Assembly (NCBI RefSeq): GCF_029543085.1
Contig: NZ_CP119967.1
Span: 3,064,501-3,128,500, forward strand
Reading direction: 5' to 3'
Length of the DNA: 64,000 bases
Source: Pseudomonas sp. A34-9
Lineage (GTDB): Bacteria; Pseudomonadota; Gammaproteobacteria; Pseudomonadales; Pseudomonadaceae
The translations under genes and the position numbers were made by a program. Under the pieces are notes generated by a model that was not told where the DNA came from, searched no databases, and was given only the letters and a program-made list of their open reading frames with translations. Positions 36,188 through 45,086 of the stretch are shown here, in pieces. Positions within the stretch are counted from its first letter, which is position 1. The number at the start of each line of letters is the position of its first letter.

Positions 36188-37087
36188 TTATTGGCTCAAT
36201 TGTGCGCAGCGCTCTTGCAGAAACCCCTGCAATACCCTGACCCGTTCAGACACTTGTACCCGGTGTGGACAGAGCAAATTGAACGGCGCACTTTCACCTT
36301 GCCAATCAGCGAACAATGTCACCAACCGGCCGGCGCGCACGTCTTCGGCGATATCCAGCCAGGCTTTGTAAGCGATGCCATGCCCGGCCAGCGCCCAGCG
36401 GCGGGCGACTTCGCCGTCGTCGCTGAGGTAGTCGCCGTGGACCTCGACTTCCAGCGTTTCACTGCCGCGACTGAAGCGCCAACTGTTGTAGGGCTGCCCA
36501 TTACGCCAGTAGAGCAGGGCGCTGTGCTCGCTCAATTCAGCGGGATGTTGCGGGCTGCCATGGCGCGCCAGATAGCCAGGGCTGGCGCAAGCGATGCGTC
36601 GGTGCTGCGGCAGAATGGGCAGGGCCACCAGTGTCGAATCACTCGGCACGCCAAAGCGCAGTGCGACGTCGACGGTCTCACGAAACAGATCGGCGTGACG
36701 GTCGTTGAGCAGCAGTTGCAGTTGAATATTCGGGTGTTCGCGCTTGAAATCGTCGAGCCACGGCAACAATACGTTGCGCCCGAAGTCCGACGGCGCCGCC
36801 AGTTGCAATACGCCGCTCAGGCCTTCTTTTTGTTGCTTGAGTGCCTGCTCGCCCTCGGCCAGTGCCGCCAGTGCCAGGCGTACGCTTTGCAGATAGCAGC
36901 GACCTTCTTCGGTCAGACGAATACTGCGGGTGGAGCGCGCGAACAAACGGATGCCGAGGCGGGTTTCCAGGCGCTTCAGCGCAATACTTGCGGCGGACGG
37001 GGTCAGTTCCAGGGCGCGAGCGGCGGCAGAAATGCTGCCAGCATCGGCGACGCGGACGAAGATTTGCAAATCGAGAATCGAGCTCAT
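36188..37087 (-). CDS. LysR-type regulator (299 aa)
   Basis: The HTH is at the N-terminus (VADAGSISAAARALELTPSA, then ASIALKRLETRLGIRLFARS). The effector domain from about residue 90 is of the CrgA/DmlR class (VDVALRFGVPSDSTLVALPI). I use ATG 37087 (MSSILDLQIF) with AAAGGA ten bases upstream. It is divergent from the VOC gene (98 bases between starts) and upstream of the aldo/keto reductase gene, so either could be its target. Confidence 0.88.
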   Translation of the reverse strand: MSSILDLQIFVRVADAGSISAAARALELTPSAASIALKRLETRLGIRLFARSTRSIRLTEEGRCYLQSVRLALAALAEGEQALKQQKEGLSGVLQLAAPSDFGRNVLLPWLDDFKREHPNIQLQLLLNDRHADLFRETVDVALRFGVPSDSTLVALPILPQHRRIACASPGYLARHGSPQHPAELSEHSALLYWRNGQPYNSWRFSRGSETLEVEVHGDYLSDDGEVARRWALAGHGIAYKAWLDIAEDVRAGRLVTLFADWQGESAPFNLLCPHRVQVSERVRVLQGFLQERCAQLSQ

Positions 37088-37185
37088 TGCTAAAAATCCT
37101 TTAAAGATCTTTGCGTATTTGCGGGATTTTTCCGTGATTGGCAAGGGTAGATGCTGTAACCCATCAACCATCGCAGGAGAGGCCC

Positions 37186-37593
37186 ATGACCTGGACATTC
37201 GATCATCTGGCGTTCAATACCGCTGACGGCCAGACGTTGCAGGACGATTTCGCTCGCTTGCTCGGGCTGAAACCCGGTCGGCGACCGCCATTTCCGTTTC
37301 CCGGGCGTTGGCTGTATCAGGATGAGCACGCGATGGTGCATGTGATCGAGCGGCCGCTGCCCGACGACACCGCACTGAGCCATATCGCGTTTCGTACTGA
37401 TGAGCCGGCGGAAACGGTGTTGCAGCGGGTGCGTGACAGTGGATTGCCGTATCAACTGGCGCAGGTGCCGGGCGAGGGGATCGCGCAGATTTTCGTGCAA
37501 ATGCCCGGTGGTCTGGTGATTGAGCTGAACGCATTAAAAGCCCCTCACCCTAGCCCTCTCCCAGAGGGAGAGGGGACTGACCGTGGTGTTTGA
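37186..37593 (+). CDS. VOC-family dioxygenase/glyoxalase-like protein with repeat-derived C-terminus (135 aa)
   Basis: A vicinal-oxygen-chelate single domain: MTWTFDHLAFNTADGQTLQD (first metal His), MVHVIERP, LSHIAFRTDEP (second His) and GGLVIELNAL (Glu). ATG 37186 is behind GGAGAGGCCC. After ELNALK the protein reads APHPSPLPEGEGTDRGV, which comes from the GC-rich intergenic repeat starting at 37537, so the original stop codon has been lost and about 17 residues were added. The metal site is intact, so activity may remain. The substrate is unknown. The gene is divergent from a LysR regulator. Confidence 0.8.
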   Translation: MTWTFDHLAFNTADGQTLQDDFARLLGLKPGRRPPFPFPGRWLYQDEHAMVHVIERPLPDDTALSHIAFRTDEPAETVLQRVRDSGLPYQLAQVPGEGIAQIFVQMPGGLVIELNALKAPHPSPLPEGEGTDRGV

Positions 37594-37754
37594 GCGAGCT
37601 ACGCCGACGTGCGATACCGAGTCGAACTCAGGTCTTGAAAAGCACCAAAATCGCCTCCCTTTCCCCGAGTCGAACTCAGGTCTTGAAAAAACCGAAGATC
37701 GGCTCCCTTTCCCCCTCGCCCCCCTGGGGGAGAGGGCTGGGGTGAGGGGGCAAA
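37537..37754. repeat. GC-rich intergenic repeat with inverted ends, copy 2, with internal tandem duplication
   Basis: Left end AGCCCCTCACCCTAGCCCTC, right end GAGAGGGCTGGGGTGAGGGG: the same inverted ends as at 24664-24845. Inside, a unit of about 48 bases beginning CGAGTCGAACTCAGGTCTTG is present twice in tandem (37618-37666 and 37667-37713) with a few differences. The left end codes for the tail of the VOC protein. Confidence 0.75.
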
Positions 37755-37795
37755 GATCTCCAGAACACCACAAAAGCCCAGCCGAAACCCCAATA

Positions 37796-37822
37796 AAAAA
37801 CGGCCCTGAAAAGGGCCGTTCT
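37796..37822 (-). terminator. Rho-independent terminator for the MFS gene (minus strand)
   Basis: AACGGCCCTTTTCAGGGCCG followed by TTTTTT on the minus strand, 17 bases beyond the MFS stop codon. Confidence 0.9.
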
Positions 37823-37838
37823 TCCTCGCATCAAAACC

Positions 37839-39149
37839 TCAAGCACGCAACGTGCGCGTCATGCGCAACGCCAGCAGACTCCCGCCCACAATCACACCCG
37901 CCAGCAGATACAACGCCGCATCGGTCGACCCCGTGCTGTCCTTGACCCAACCCACCAGATACGGACTGAGGAAACCGGCCATCTGCCCCATCGAGTTGAT
38001 CAACGCCAGACCTCCAGCCGCCGCGCCCGCGCTCAACATCGCCGTCGGCACCGGCCAGAACATCGGCAGGCCAGTCAACGCGCCCATGGTGGCAATGGTC
38101 AGACCGAGAATCGCGATGGCCGGGTTGGCCGCGAAATTCACCGCAATCACCAGGCCGATCGCGCCCATCAGCATCGGCACCACCAAATGCCAGCGGCGTT
38201 CCTTGCGCAAGTCTGCCGAACGCCCGACCAGCAGCATGAACACCGCTGCCAACAGATACGGAATCGCACTCAGCCAGCCGATCACCAAGTTATCGCTGAA
38301 GCCAAGGTTCTTGATGATCGACGGCAGCCAGAAGTTGATCGCGTACACGCCGCTCTGGATGCAGAAATAGATCAGGCCAAACGCCCAGATTGCCGGGTTC
38401 TTGAACACTGCAAGCAGCGAGTCGGACGTGGTCTTCGGCTTGTTCGCCAAGTCTTCGGCCTGATCCGCTTCGAGCACGGCGCGCTCATGCGGGCTCAGCC
38501 ACTTCGCGTTGGCGAAGCTGTCGCTCAGCAGGAAATAGGCGAGGGCGCCGAGGATCACGGTTGGAATGCCTTGCAGCAGGAACATCCACTGCCAACCCGC
38601 CAAACCACCTTGCCCTGCGGCGAAGTGATTGAGAATCCAGCCGGAGAACGGGCTGCCAAGCAAACCGGACACCGGGATCGCCGACATGAACAACGCCATG
38701 ATCCGGCCACGGCGGAAGGTCGGGAACCACTGCGAAAGGTACAGCACGACGCCCGGGAAGAACCCGGCCTCTGCCGCACCAGTGAACAGGCGCAGAGTGT
38801 AGAACTCGGTCGGGGTGGTGACGAACAACAGGCAAGTGGACAGTGTGCCCCAAGTGATCATCATCACGGCGATCCAGCGCCGTGGGCCGAATTTGGTCAA
38901 TGCCAGATTGCTCGGCACGCCGCACAGCACGTAGCCGATGAAGAAGATACCGGCACCGAGGCCGTACACGGTTTCGCTGAATTTCAGGGCGTCGAGCATC
39001 TGCAGTTTGGCAAATCCAACGTTGACCCGGTCGAGGTAGTTGAACAGGTAGCAGATGAAGATGAAGGGGATCAAACGCAGGGTGATGCGTTTGTAGACGG
39101 CGTTTTTATCGTCATCGATGGTCTGGGTAGCTGCGGCGCTCTGCGACAT
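37839..39149 (-). CDS. MFS transporter, anion:cation symporter type (436 aa)
   Basis: Twelve hydrophobic segments; the start is ATG 39149 (MSQSAAATQTIDDDKNAVYK) with GAGAG upstream. Motifs FICYLFNYLDRVNVGFAKLQ, AAEAGFFPGVVLYLSQWFP and FRRGRIMALFMSAIPVSGLL are typical of the ACS family that carries glucarate, tartrate, phthalate and related organic anions. It is divergent from the CdaR-type regulator, and glycerate kinase lies beyond that, so a sugar-diacid, glycerate or tartronate substrate is the best inference. Confidence 0.88.
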   Translation of the reverse strand: MSQSAAATQTIDDDKNAVYKRITLRLIPFIFICYLFNYLDRVNVGFAKLQMLDALKFSETVYGLGAGIFFIGYVLCGVPSNLALTKFGPRRWIAVMMITWGTLSTCLLFVTTPTEFYTLRLFTGAAEAGFFPGVVLYLSQWFPTFRRGRIMALFMSAIPVSGLLGSPFSGWILNHFAAGQGGLAGWQWMFLLQGIPTVILGALAYFLLSDSFANAKWLSPHERAVLEADQAEDLANKPKTTSDSLLAVFKNPAIWAFGLIYFCIQSGVYAINFWLPSIIKNLGFSDNLVIGWLSAIPYLLAAVFMLLVGRSADLRKERRWHLVVPMLMGAIGLVIAVNFAANPAIAILGLTIATMGALTGLPMFWPVPTAMLSAGAAAGGLALINSMGQMAGFLSPYLVGWVKDSTGSTDAALYLLAGVIVGGSLLALRMTRTLRA

Positions 39150-39320
39150 AGCGGCTCTCTCTTTATTATGATTTTTTGCGATGCAAAGGGTAACGTTGAT
39201 CGCCCCGAGAGTCTCGGTCACCTTTGGCCGGATTGTCTTTGTGCCTGAGCACAGGGTTTGCCGCCAGACCCTGTGCGGGTGAACAACTGCCAGTGCCATA
39301 AATCAAGGATTGCCGCCGCT

Positions 39321-40439
39321 ATGTTCGAACTCGATCACGACCTCGCCCAGGACATCGTCGACCGGGCCATGGCCATTTTGCCCTACAACGTCAACGTCAT
39401 GGACAGCCAGGGGCTGATCCTCGGCAGTGGCGAACCGGAGCGCATCAACACCCGTCACGAAGGTGCGCAACTGGTGCTAGCCAACGGGCGCGTGGTGGAG
39501 ATCGACGCGCAAACGGCCGTGCATCTGAAGGGCGTGCAACCGGGGATCAACCTGCCGCTGTTGCTTGATCAACGCTTGATCGGCGTGCTTGGGATTACCG
39601 GTGAACCGGAGCAACTGCGCACTTACGCCGAGTTGGTGCGCATGACCGCCGAAATGCTGGTCGGCCAGCGCAATCAGCAGGCCGAGCAGCAATGGCGGCG
39701 CCAGCGTTGTGATGATCTGCTCGCGCTGCTGTTGAGTGAGGCGGGCGATTCGCCGCGTCTGGTCGATGAGGCGCAGCAACTCGGGCTCAAGCCGCAAATG
39801 ACGCGGGTGCCCTATCTGTTCGAGCTGGGTCTTGAACACGGGCCGGGGCAAACCGTTGAGGCGCTGAGTGCCTGGCTGACCTCGCGTTATCCGGACAGTT
39901 GGTGCGTGAGTTCGGCGAAGTCGTCGCTGCTGTGGTGCCGGCCGGCGAGTCAACACGTCGAGCATGACCGTTTGCTGGAAAAACTCGACGGCCTCGGCTG
40001 GAAGATTCTGCGCATCGCCGTGGGCGGGCAGGCCGATGGACTGGCCGGGCTGCGTCGTTGCTATCGACGCGTCGGTGATTTGCTCGCCTATGGCCGGGAA
40101 GTGTTGCCGCACTCGCGACTGCTGACGCTGAACCGCTATCGCCTGCCGGTGATGTTGTGGCGGCATCGTAATGACGATGCACTGGACGAATTGCTCAAGC
40201 CGCTGCGTAAAGTGATCGCCAAGGACGGCAACGGCCAGTTGCTGGCGACGCTGCGCAGTTGGTGTGAGCACGATGGCCAGAGTCAGGCCTGTGCCGAGGC
40301 GTTGGGGATTCATCGCAACAGTTTGCGTTATCGGATGGAGCGGATTGCCGAGTTGAGCGGGGTCGATCCGTTGCGGCTGGACGGAATGCTGGCGCTGTAT
40401 CTTGGGGTGCAGCTGCTGCCGCAGACTGATCCGGGTTAA
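39321..40439 (+). CDS. cdaR: CdaR-type sugar-diacid regulator (372 aa)
   Basis: The N-terminal sugar-diacid recognition domain (about 1-135: MFELDHDLAQDIVDRAMAIL, SQGLILGSGEPERINTRHEG, VQPGINLPLLLDQRLIGVLG) is followed by a PucR-type C-terminal HTH (SWCEHDGQSQACAEALGIHR, then NSLRYRMERI). CdaR of E. coli activates galactarate, glucarate and glycerate genes. The start is ATG 39321 with AAGGA eleven bases upstream. It lies between the divergent MFS gene and the downstream glycerate kinase gene, and probably controls both. Confidence 0.92.
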   Translation: MFELDHDLAQDIVDRAMAILPYNVNVMDSQGLILGSGEPERINTRHEGAQLVLANGRVVEIDAQTAVHLKGVQPGINLPLLLDQRLIGVLGITGEPEQLRTYAELVRMTAEMLVGQRNQQAEQQWRRQRCDDLLALLLSEAGDSPRLVDEAQQLGLKPQMTRVPYLFELGLEHGPGQTVEALSAWLTSRYPDSWCVSSAKSSLLWCRPASQHVEHDRLLEKLDGLGWKILRIAVGGQADGLAGLRRCYRRVGDLLAYGREVLPHSRLLTLNRYRLPVMLWRHRNDDALDELLKPLRKVIAKDGNGQLLATLRSWCEHDGQSQACAEALGIHRNSLRYRMERIAELSGVDPLRLDGMLALYLGVQLLPQTDPG

Positions 40440-40456
40440 TTGGGCGTATTCAAAGA

Positions 40457-40530
40457 CGCCATCGCGAGCAGCTCACTCCTGCATTTGGAATGCATTCCCC
40501 TGTAGGAGTGAGCCTGCTCGCGATGGCGGC
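40457..40530. repeat. Intergenic inverted-repeat pair, family C
   Basis: GCCATCGCGAGCAGCTCACT and AGTGAGCCTGCTCGCGATGG around a short centre. The TCGCGAGCAGGCTC arm recurs at 49303, 61668 and, in half form, 63937. It is a REP-like element between cdaR and the glycerate kinase gene. Confidence 0.8.
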
Positions 40531-40655
40531 GGTACATTCACCGCACAGCCTTTTGTGAAAATGAACAATAAACGCCCCCGCCACTTGTGCAGCGGACAGG
40601 CGTCAACGCGCAGGCCGACTGGCAGCATGAGGAGCATTGCAACCGGAGAATTCGC

Positions 40656-41795
40656 ATGAAGATCGTCATCGCCCCCGATTCGTTCAAGGACAGCCTAAGC
40701 GCCCAAGGCGTTGCCGAGGCCATTGCGTTGGGCCTGGCGCAGGTCTGGCCGCACGCGACACTGGTCAAATGCCCGATGGCCGACGGCGGTGAAGGCACGG
40801 TCGAATCGATTCTTGCTGCCTGCGCAGGCGAACTGCGCCGCACCCGTGTGCGTGGCCCGTTGGGTGCGCCGGTCGACGCTGCATGGGGCTGGTTGCCGCA
40901 CAACCACACGGCAATCATTGAAATGGCCGAGGCCAGCGGTTTGCAATTGGTGCCGCTGGGACAACGCGATGCCTGCATCAGCAGCACTTTCGGCACCGGC
41001 GAACTGATTCGCGCAGCGCTGGATGCCGGCGCGCAACGGGTGATTCTGGCGATTGGCGGCAGTGCGACCAACGATGGCGGCGCCGGGGCGATGCAGGCGT
41101 TGGGCGTGAAACTGCTCGATGCGCAGCATCAGACGCTGGTGCCCGGCGGCCTGGCGTTGGCGCAACTGGCGCAGTTGGACCTGAGCGAACTCGACCCGCG
41201 TCTGGCGCAGGTGCGTTTCGATATTGCGGCCGACGTGGACAACCCATTGTGCGGCGCGCACGGTGCCTCGGTGATTTTTGGCCCGCAGAAAGGCGCGTCG
41301 CCGGCGCAGGTGCAGCAACTCGATCTGGCGTTGGGGCACTTCGCCGAACTCTGCGCGCAAGCGTTGGGCAAAGACGTCCGTGACGAGCCGGGCAGCGGTG
41401 CGGCGGGTGGTTTGGGGTTCGCGGCCAAGGCCTTTCTCGGCGCGCAGTTTCAAGCCGGGGTGGAAGTGGTCGCCGAACTGGTCGGCCTCGCCGAAGCCGT
41501 CCAAGGTGCCAATCTGGTGATTACCGGGGAAGGGCGCTTCGATGCCCAGACCTTGCGCGGCAAAACGCCGTTCGGCGTGGCGCGGATTGCCAAGCAACAC
41601 GACGTGCCGGTGATTGTCATCGCCGGCACGTTGGGCGAGGGTTATCAGGCACTCTACGATCACGGCATTGATGCGGCATTCGCCGTGACCAGCGGCCCGA
41701 TGACGCTGGAGCAGGCCTGCGCTGAAGCACCGCGCCTGTTGCGTGAACGCGCCACCGACATCGCCCGCGTCTGGCAGCTCGCCGCCAAACGCTGA
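40656..41795 (+). CDS. garK: Glycerate 2-kinase (GarK/GlxK type)
   Basis: A 379-residue kinase phosphorylating glycerate at the 2 position. Family motifs: MKIVIAPDSFKDSLSA at the N-terminus, KCPMADGGEGTVESI, ILAIGGSATNDGGAGAMQAL and LVITGEGRFDAQTLRGKTPF. The start is ATG 40656 behind GGAG. With the CdaR-type regulator upstream and the MFS transporter it forms a plausible glycerate or diacid catabolic locus; hydroxypyruvate reductase and tartronate semialdehyde genes are not seen in the window. Confidence 0.93.
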   Translation: MKIVIAPDSFKDSLSAQGVAEAIALGLAQVWPHATLVKCPMADGGEGTVESILAACAGELRRTRVRGPLGAPVDAAWGWLPHNHTAIIEMAEASGLQLVPLGQRDACISSTFGTGELIRAALDAGAQRVILAIGGSATNDGGAGAMQALGVKLLDAQHQTLVPGGLALAQLAQLDLSELDPRLAQVRFDIAADVDNPLCGAHGASVIFGPQKGASPAQVQQLDLALGHFAELCAQALGKDVRDEPGSGAAGGLGFAAKAFLGAQFQAGVEVVAELVGLAEAVQGANLVITGEGRFDAQTLRGKTPFGVARIAKQHDVPVIVIAGTLGEGYQALYDHGIDAAFAVTSGPMTLEQACAEAPRLLRERATDIARVWQLAAKR

Positions 41796-41810
41796 TCAAC
41801 CTCCCTTTTT

Positions 41811-41901
41811 AGGAGCTGTCGAGTGCAACGAGGCTGCGATCTTTTGATCTTTATAAACAGAATCAAAAGATCGCAGCCTCGTTGCATTCGACAGCTCCTA
41901 C
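41811..41901. repeat. Intergenic inverted-repeat pair, family A variant
   Basis: AGGAGCTGTCGAGTGCAACG then AGGCTGCGATCTTTTGAT, mirrored by ATCAAAAGATCGCAGCCTCG and TTGCATTCGACAGCTCCT. The arm carries CGAGTGCAACGA in place of the usual CCGCAGG. The two arms are perfectly complementary over about 40 bases. Confidence 0.85.
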
Positions 41902-42101
41902 ACAAACAATCAACAGTGTTTCATTGCTGTAACACCCTGAAAAATAATTGCGCTTGACCCGCAATCTTCCTAAAGCCTGGCCGATACAGCTAACAGGCGC
42001 GCACAAAACCTCTTAAAACAGTGACGCCGGACTGAAGCCCTTCCCTCGGGCCAGTGATGACGCATGGACGCTCGTAGTTTCTATCTTTCGAGAGCTCAAC
42101 T

Positions 42102-43727
42102 ATGTCCCTGCGTAACCTGAATATCGCGCCCCGTGCCTTCCTCGGTTTTGCCTTTATCGCCTTGCTGGTGATCGTGCTCGGCGTGTTCGCCGTCAATCGC
42201 ATGTCGATCATCCGTCAGGCGTCCGTCGAGATGGATTCGACGCAACTTCCCAGCGTGACCCAGCTCAGCGTGGTGACTGAAAACGTCCTGCGTCTGCGGA
42301 TTCTGTCGTTCCGTGTACTGGTCAACCGCGAAGCGGCCGGGTTGCAGGAGGCGCAAACGCGCATCGGCGTGCTGGTCGACAAGGTTCGCGCCGCGCAGGC
42401 CGGTTATGCCGCGCTGCCGGCCGGCCCGGAAGAACGGGCGTTGTACCAGACCTTCGCGACCACGCTGGACAACTACCTGCAAGCGCAAAATCAAATGATG
42501 GAGCTGTCGCGCCAGGACAAACTCGACGAGATGCGTACCCTGATCAACACGCGCATCAAGGACGGTACCGACCAGATGGGCGAGCAGCTCAACAAACTGA
42601 TCGCGATCAACGCCGCTGACGCTAAAGCGGCGTCGATCCAGGCCGGAGAACACTACGACAGCGCCATCACCGGGATCATTGTTGTCGCCGTGGTGGCGGC
42701 GCTGGCCACCGTGTTACTCGCCTGGCTGCTGACGCGCAGCATCGTCTCCCCGCTGAACCGCGCCGTGCAGGCCGCGCAAACCATCGCCAGCGGCAACCTG
42801 ACCAAAACCATCGAAATCGACGGCAAAGACGAACCGGCCCGCCTGCTCGAAGCGCTCGCCGCCATGCAGAGCAACCTGCGCAAAACCATCGAGCAGATCG
42901 CCGGCTCCGCCACGCAACTGGGCGCCGCTGCCGAAGAACTCAGCGCGGTGACTGAAGAAGCCTCCCGTGGCCTGCAGCAGCAGAACAACGAAATCGAGCA
43001 AGCCGCCACCGCCGTCAACGAGATGACCGCTGCCGTCGAGGAAGTCGCGCGCAACGCCGTGTCGACCTCCGAAGCCTCGAACCAGTCGACCCACGCCGCC
43101 CGCGAAGGTCGCGATCAAGTGGTGAAGACCGTCGACGCGATCCAGACCATGACTCACGATGTGCAAAACACCGCGCACATGATCGAAGGCCTCGCCGCAC
43201 AGGGCCGTGACATCGGCAAAGTCCTCGACGTGATCCGCGCCATCGCCGAACAGACCAACCTGCTGGCGCTCAACGCGGCCATTGAAGCGGCCCGCGCCGG
43301 TGAGGCCGGACGCGGGTTTGCGGTGGTCGCGGACGAAGTGCGTGCACTGGCCCATCGCACCGCACAGTCGACTCAGGAAATCGAAAAAATGGTCGCCGGC
43401 ATTCAGAACGGCACCGGCGAAGCGGTTTCGTCGATGCAGCAAAGCAACCAGCGCACCCAGACCACCCTGGAAATGGCCCGCGCGGCCGGCGTGGCGCTGG
43501 AGCAGATCACCCAGTCGATCCATCAGATCAACGAACGCAACCTGGTGATTGCCAGCGCCTCGGAAGAACAGGCACAAGTGTCGCGCGAGGTCGACCGCAA
43601 CCTCGTCAACATCCGCGATCTGGCCACGCAATCGGCCGCCGGGGCCAACCAGACCAGCGCTGCGACCCACGAACTGTCGCGTCTGGCGGTAGATTTGAAC
43701 GCCATGGTGGCGCGTTTCGTGATTTGA
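42102..43727 (+). CDS. Methyl-accepting chemotaxis protein (541 aa)
   Basis: TM1 is at about 13-32 ([19 protein letters not shown]), followed by a four-helix-bundle periplasmic sensor (about 35-185), TM2 at about 187-208 ([20 protein letters not shown]), HAMP (about 210-262) and a long cytoplasmic signalling hairpin. The hairpin tip that binds CheA/CheW is [20 protein letters not shown] then [12 protein letters not shown]. The ligand is not inferable by eye; four-helix-bundle sensors of pseudomonads bind organic acids or amino acids. It is followed by the aminotransferase gene, 41 bases away on the same strand. Confidence 0.95.
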   Translation: MSLRNLNIAPRAFLGFAFIALLVIVLGVFAVNRMSIIRQASVEMDSTQLPSVTQLSVVTENVLRLRILSFRVLVNREAAGLQEAQTRIGVLVDKVRAAQAGYAALPAGPEERALYQTFATTLDNYLQAQNQMMELSRQDKLDEMRTLINTRIKDGTDQMGEQLNKLIAINAADAKAASIQAGEHYDSAITGIIVVAVVAALATVLLAWLLTRSIVSPLNRAVQAAQTIASGNLTKTIEIDGKDEPARLLEALAAMQSNLRKTIEQIAGSATQLGAAAEELSAVTEEASRGLQQQNNEIEQAATAVNEMTAAVEEVARNAVSTSEASNQSTHAAREGRDQVVKTVDAIQTMTHDVQNTAHMIEGLAAQGRDIGKVLDVIRAIAEQTNLLALNAAIEAARAGEAGRGFAVVADEVRALAHRTAQSTQEIEKMVAGIQNGTGEAVSSMQQSNQRTQTTLEMARAAGVALEQITQSIHQINERNLVIASASEEQAQVSREVDRNLVNIRDLATQSAAGANQTSAATHELSRLAVDLNAMVARFVI

Positions 43728-43768
43728 GATACGGTGAAGGCTGGAGACCGCGCAATCAGGAGACGTAC

Positions 43769-44956
43769 ATGCGCTATTCAGCCTTGACCCAACGAATCGC
43801 CGGGGAAGGAGCCGCCGCCTGGCAGATTCACGACCGAGCGCTGGAGTTGCGCGCCGAGGGTGTCGATATCCTGCTGCTGAGCATCGGCGATCCGGATTTC
43901 GACACGCCTTTGCCGATTGTCCACGGCGCGATCGACAGCTTGTTGGCCGGCGATACCCATTATTCCGAAGTACGTGGCCGTTTGGCGCTGCGCACGCTGA
44001 TCGCCGAACGCCATCGTCGGCGCAGCGGGCAAGCGGTCGAAGCCGACCACGTCATCGTTATGCCCGGCGCGCAATGCGCGGTGTATTCGGTGGCGCAATG
44101 TCTGCTTGATCCAGGCGATGAAGTGATTGTCGCCGAACCGATGTATGTCACCTACGAAGGCGTGTTTGGCGCGTGCGGCGCGACAGTGGTGCCAGTGCCG
44201 GTGCGGCCGGAAAACGGTTTTCGCGTCGACCCGGTCGATGTCGCCGCGCGGATCACGCCGAAAACCCGCGCCATGCTGCTCAACAGTCCGAACAATCCCA
44301 GCGGCGCGAGCCTGTCACTGCTGATCTGGCAGGAACTGGCGGCGCTCTGCGTGCGGCATGACTTGTGGCTGATCAGCGACGAGGTCTACAGCGAACTGCT
44401 CTACGAAGGCCTGCACGTCAGTCCGGCGAGTTTGCCGGGCATGGCCGAACGCACGGCGACGATCAACAGCCTGTCGAAGTCCCACGCCATGACCGGCTGG
44501 CGCATCGGCTGGATGATCGGGCCGAAATCGCTGGCCGAGCATTTGGTCAATTTGTCGTTGAGCATGTTGTTCGGGTTGCCGGATTTTGTGCAGAAAGCCG
44601 CAGAGATTGCGTTGCAGTCAGACCTGCCGGAAGTGACGCAGATGCGCGAGGAATATCGGCTGCGCCGGGACTTGGTCTGCGAGCGTTTGCAGGGTTGTCC
44701 GGGGCTGTACCCGATTCGCCCTGATGGCGGCATGTTCGTGATGGTCGATGTCCGCCAGACCGGGTTGGGCGCTCAGGCGTTTGCCGAGCGATTGCTGGAA
44801 GGCTATGGGGTTTCGGTCCTCGCCGGTGAGGCGTTCGGGCCGAGTGCGGCGGGGCATATCCGGATCGGACTGGTGCTGGACCGGGTGAAACTGGCGGATG
44901 CCTGTGCGCGGATTGCGCTGTGTGCGGCGCAGCTATTACAGGCGCGCAGTGCCTGA
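43769..44956 (+). CDS. PLP-dependent class I/II aminotransferase (395 aa)
   Basis: A fold-type I aminotransferase: ILLLSIGDPDFDTPLPIVHG (N-terminal substrate loop), AMLLNSPNNPSGASLSLLIW, LISDEVYSELLYEG and SLSKSHAMTGWRIGW, where the Lys forms the Schiff base. The C-terminal carboxylate-binding Arg is in AGHIRIGLVL. It resembles the aspartate/aromatic aminotransferase group, so the amino donor is open. The start is ATG 43769 behind CAGGAGA. It follows a chemoreceptor gene at 41 bases and may be cotranscribed. Confidence 0.9.
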   Translation: MRYSALTQRIAGEGAAAWQIHDRALELRAEGVDILLLSIGDPDFDTPLPIVHGAIDSLLAGDTHYSEVRGRLALRTLIAERHRRRSGQAVEADHVIVMPGAQCAVYSVAQCLLDPGDEVIVAEPMYVTYEGVFGACGATVVPVPVRPENGFRVDPVDVAARITPKTRAMLLNSPNNPSGASLSLLIWQELAALCVRHDLWLISDEVYSELLYEGLHVSPASLPGMAERTATINSLSKSHAMTGWRIGWMIGPKSLAEHLVNLSLSMLFGLPDFVQKAAEIALQSDLPEVTQMREEYRLRRDLVCERLQGCPGLYPIRPDGGMFVMVDVRQTGLGAQAFAERLLEGYGVSVLAGEAFGPSAAGHIRIGLVLDRVKLADACARIALCAAQLLQARSA

Positions 44957-44970
44957 CACTTCACAGATTG

Positions 44971-45081
44971 ATCGTTCCTACGCTCCGCGTGGGAATGCCT
45001 CAAGGGACGCTCCGCGTCCAGCTTCCAGAAGGGACGCAGAGCGTCCCCGGCTGCATTCCCACGCAGAGCGTGGGAATGATC
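44971..45081. repeat. Intergenic inverted-repeat element, family B
   Basis: TCGTTCCTACGCTCCGCGTG at the left and CACGCAGAGCGTGGGAATGA at the right, with two inner arms (GGGACGCTCCGCGTCC and GGGACGCAGAGCGTCCC). The same family is at 47428-47530, where it codes for the KguK tail. It separates the aminotransferase gene from kguD. Confidence 0.8.
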
Positions 45082-45086
45082 AGGTC

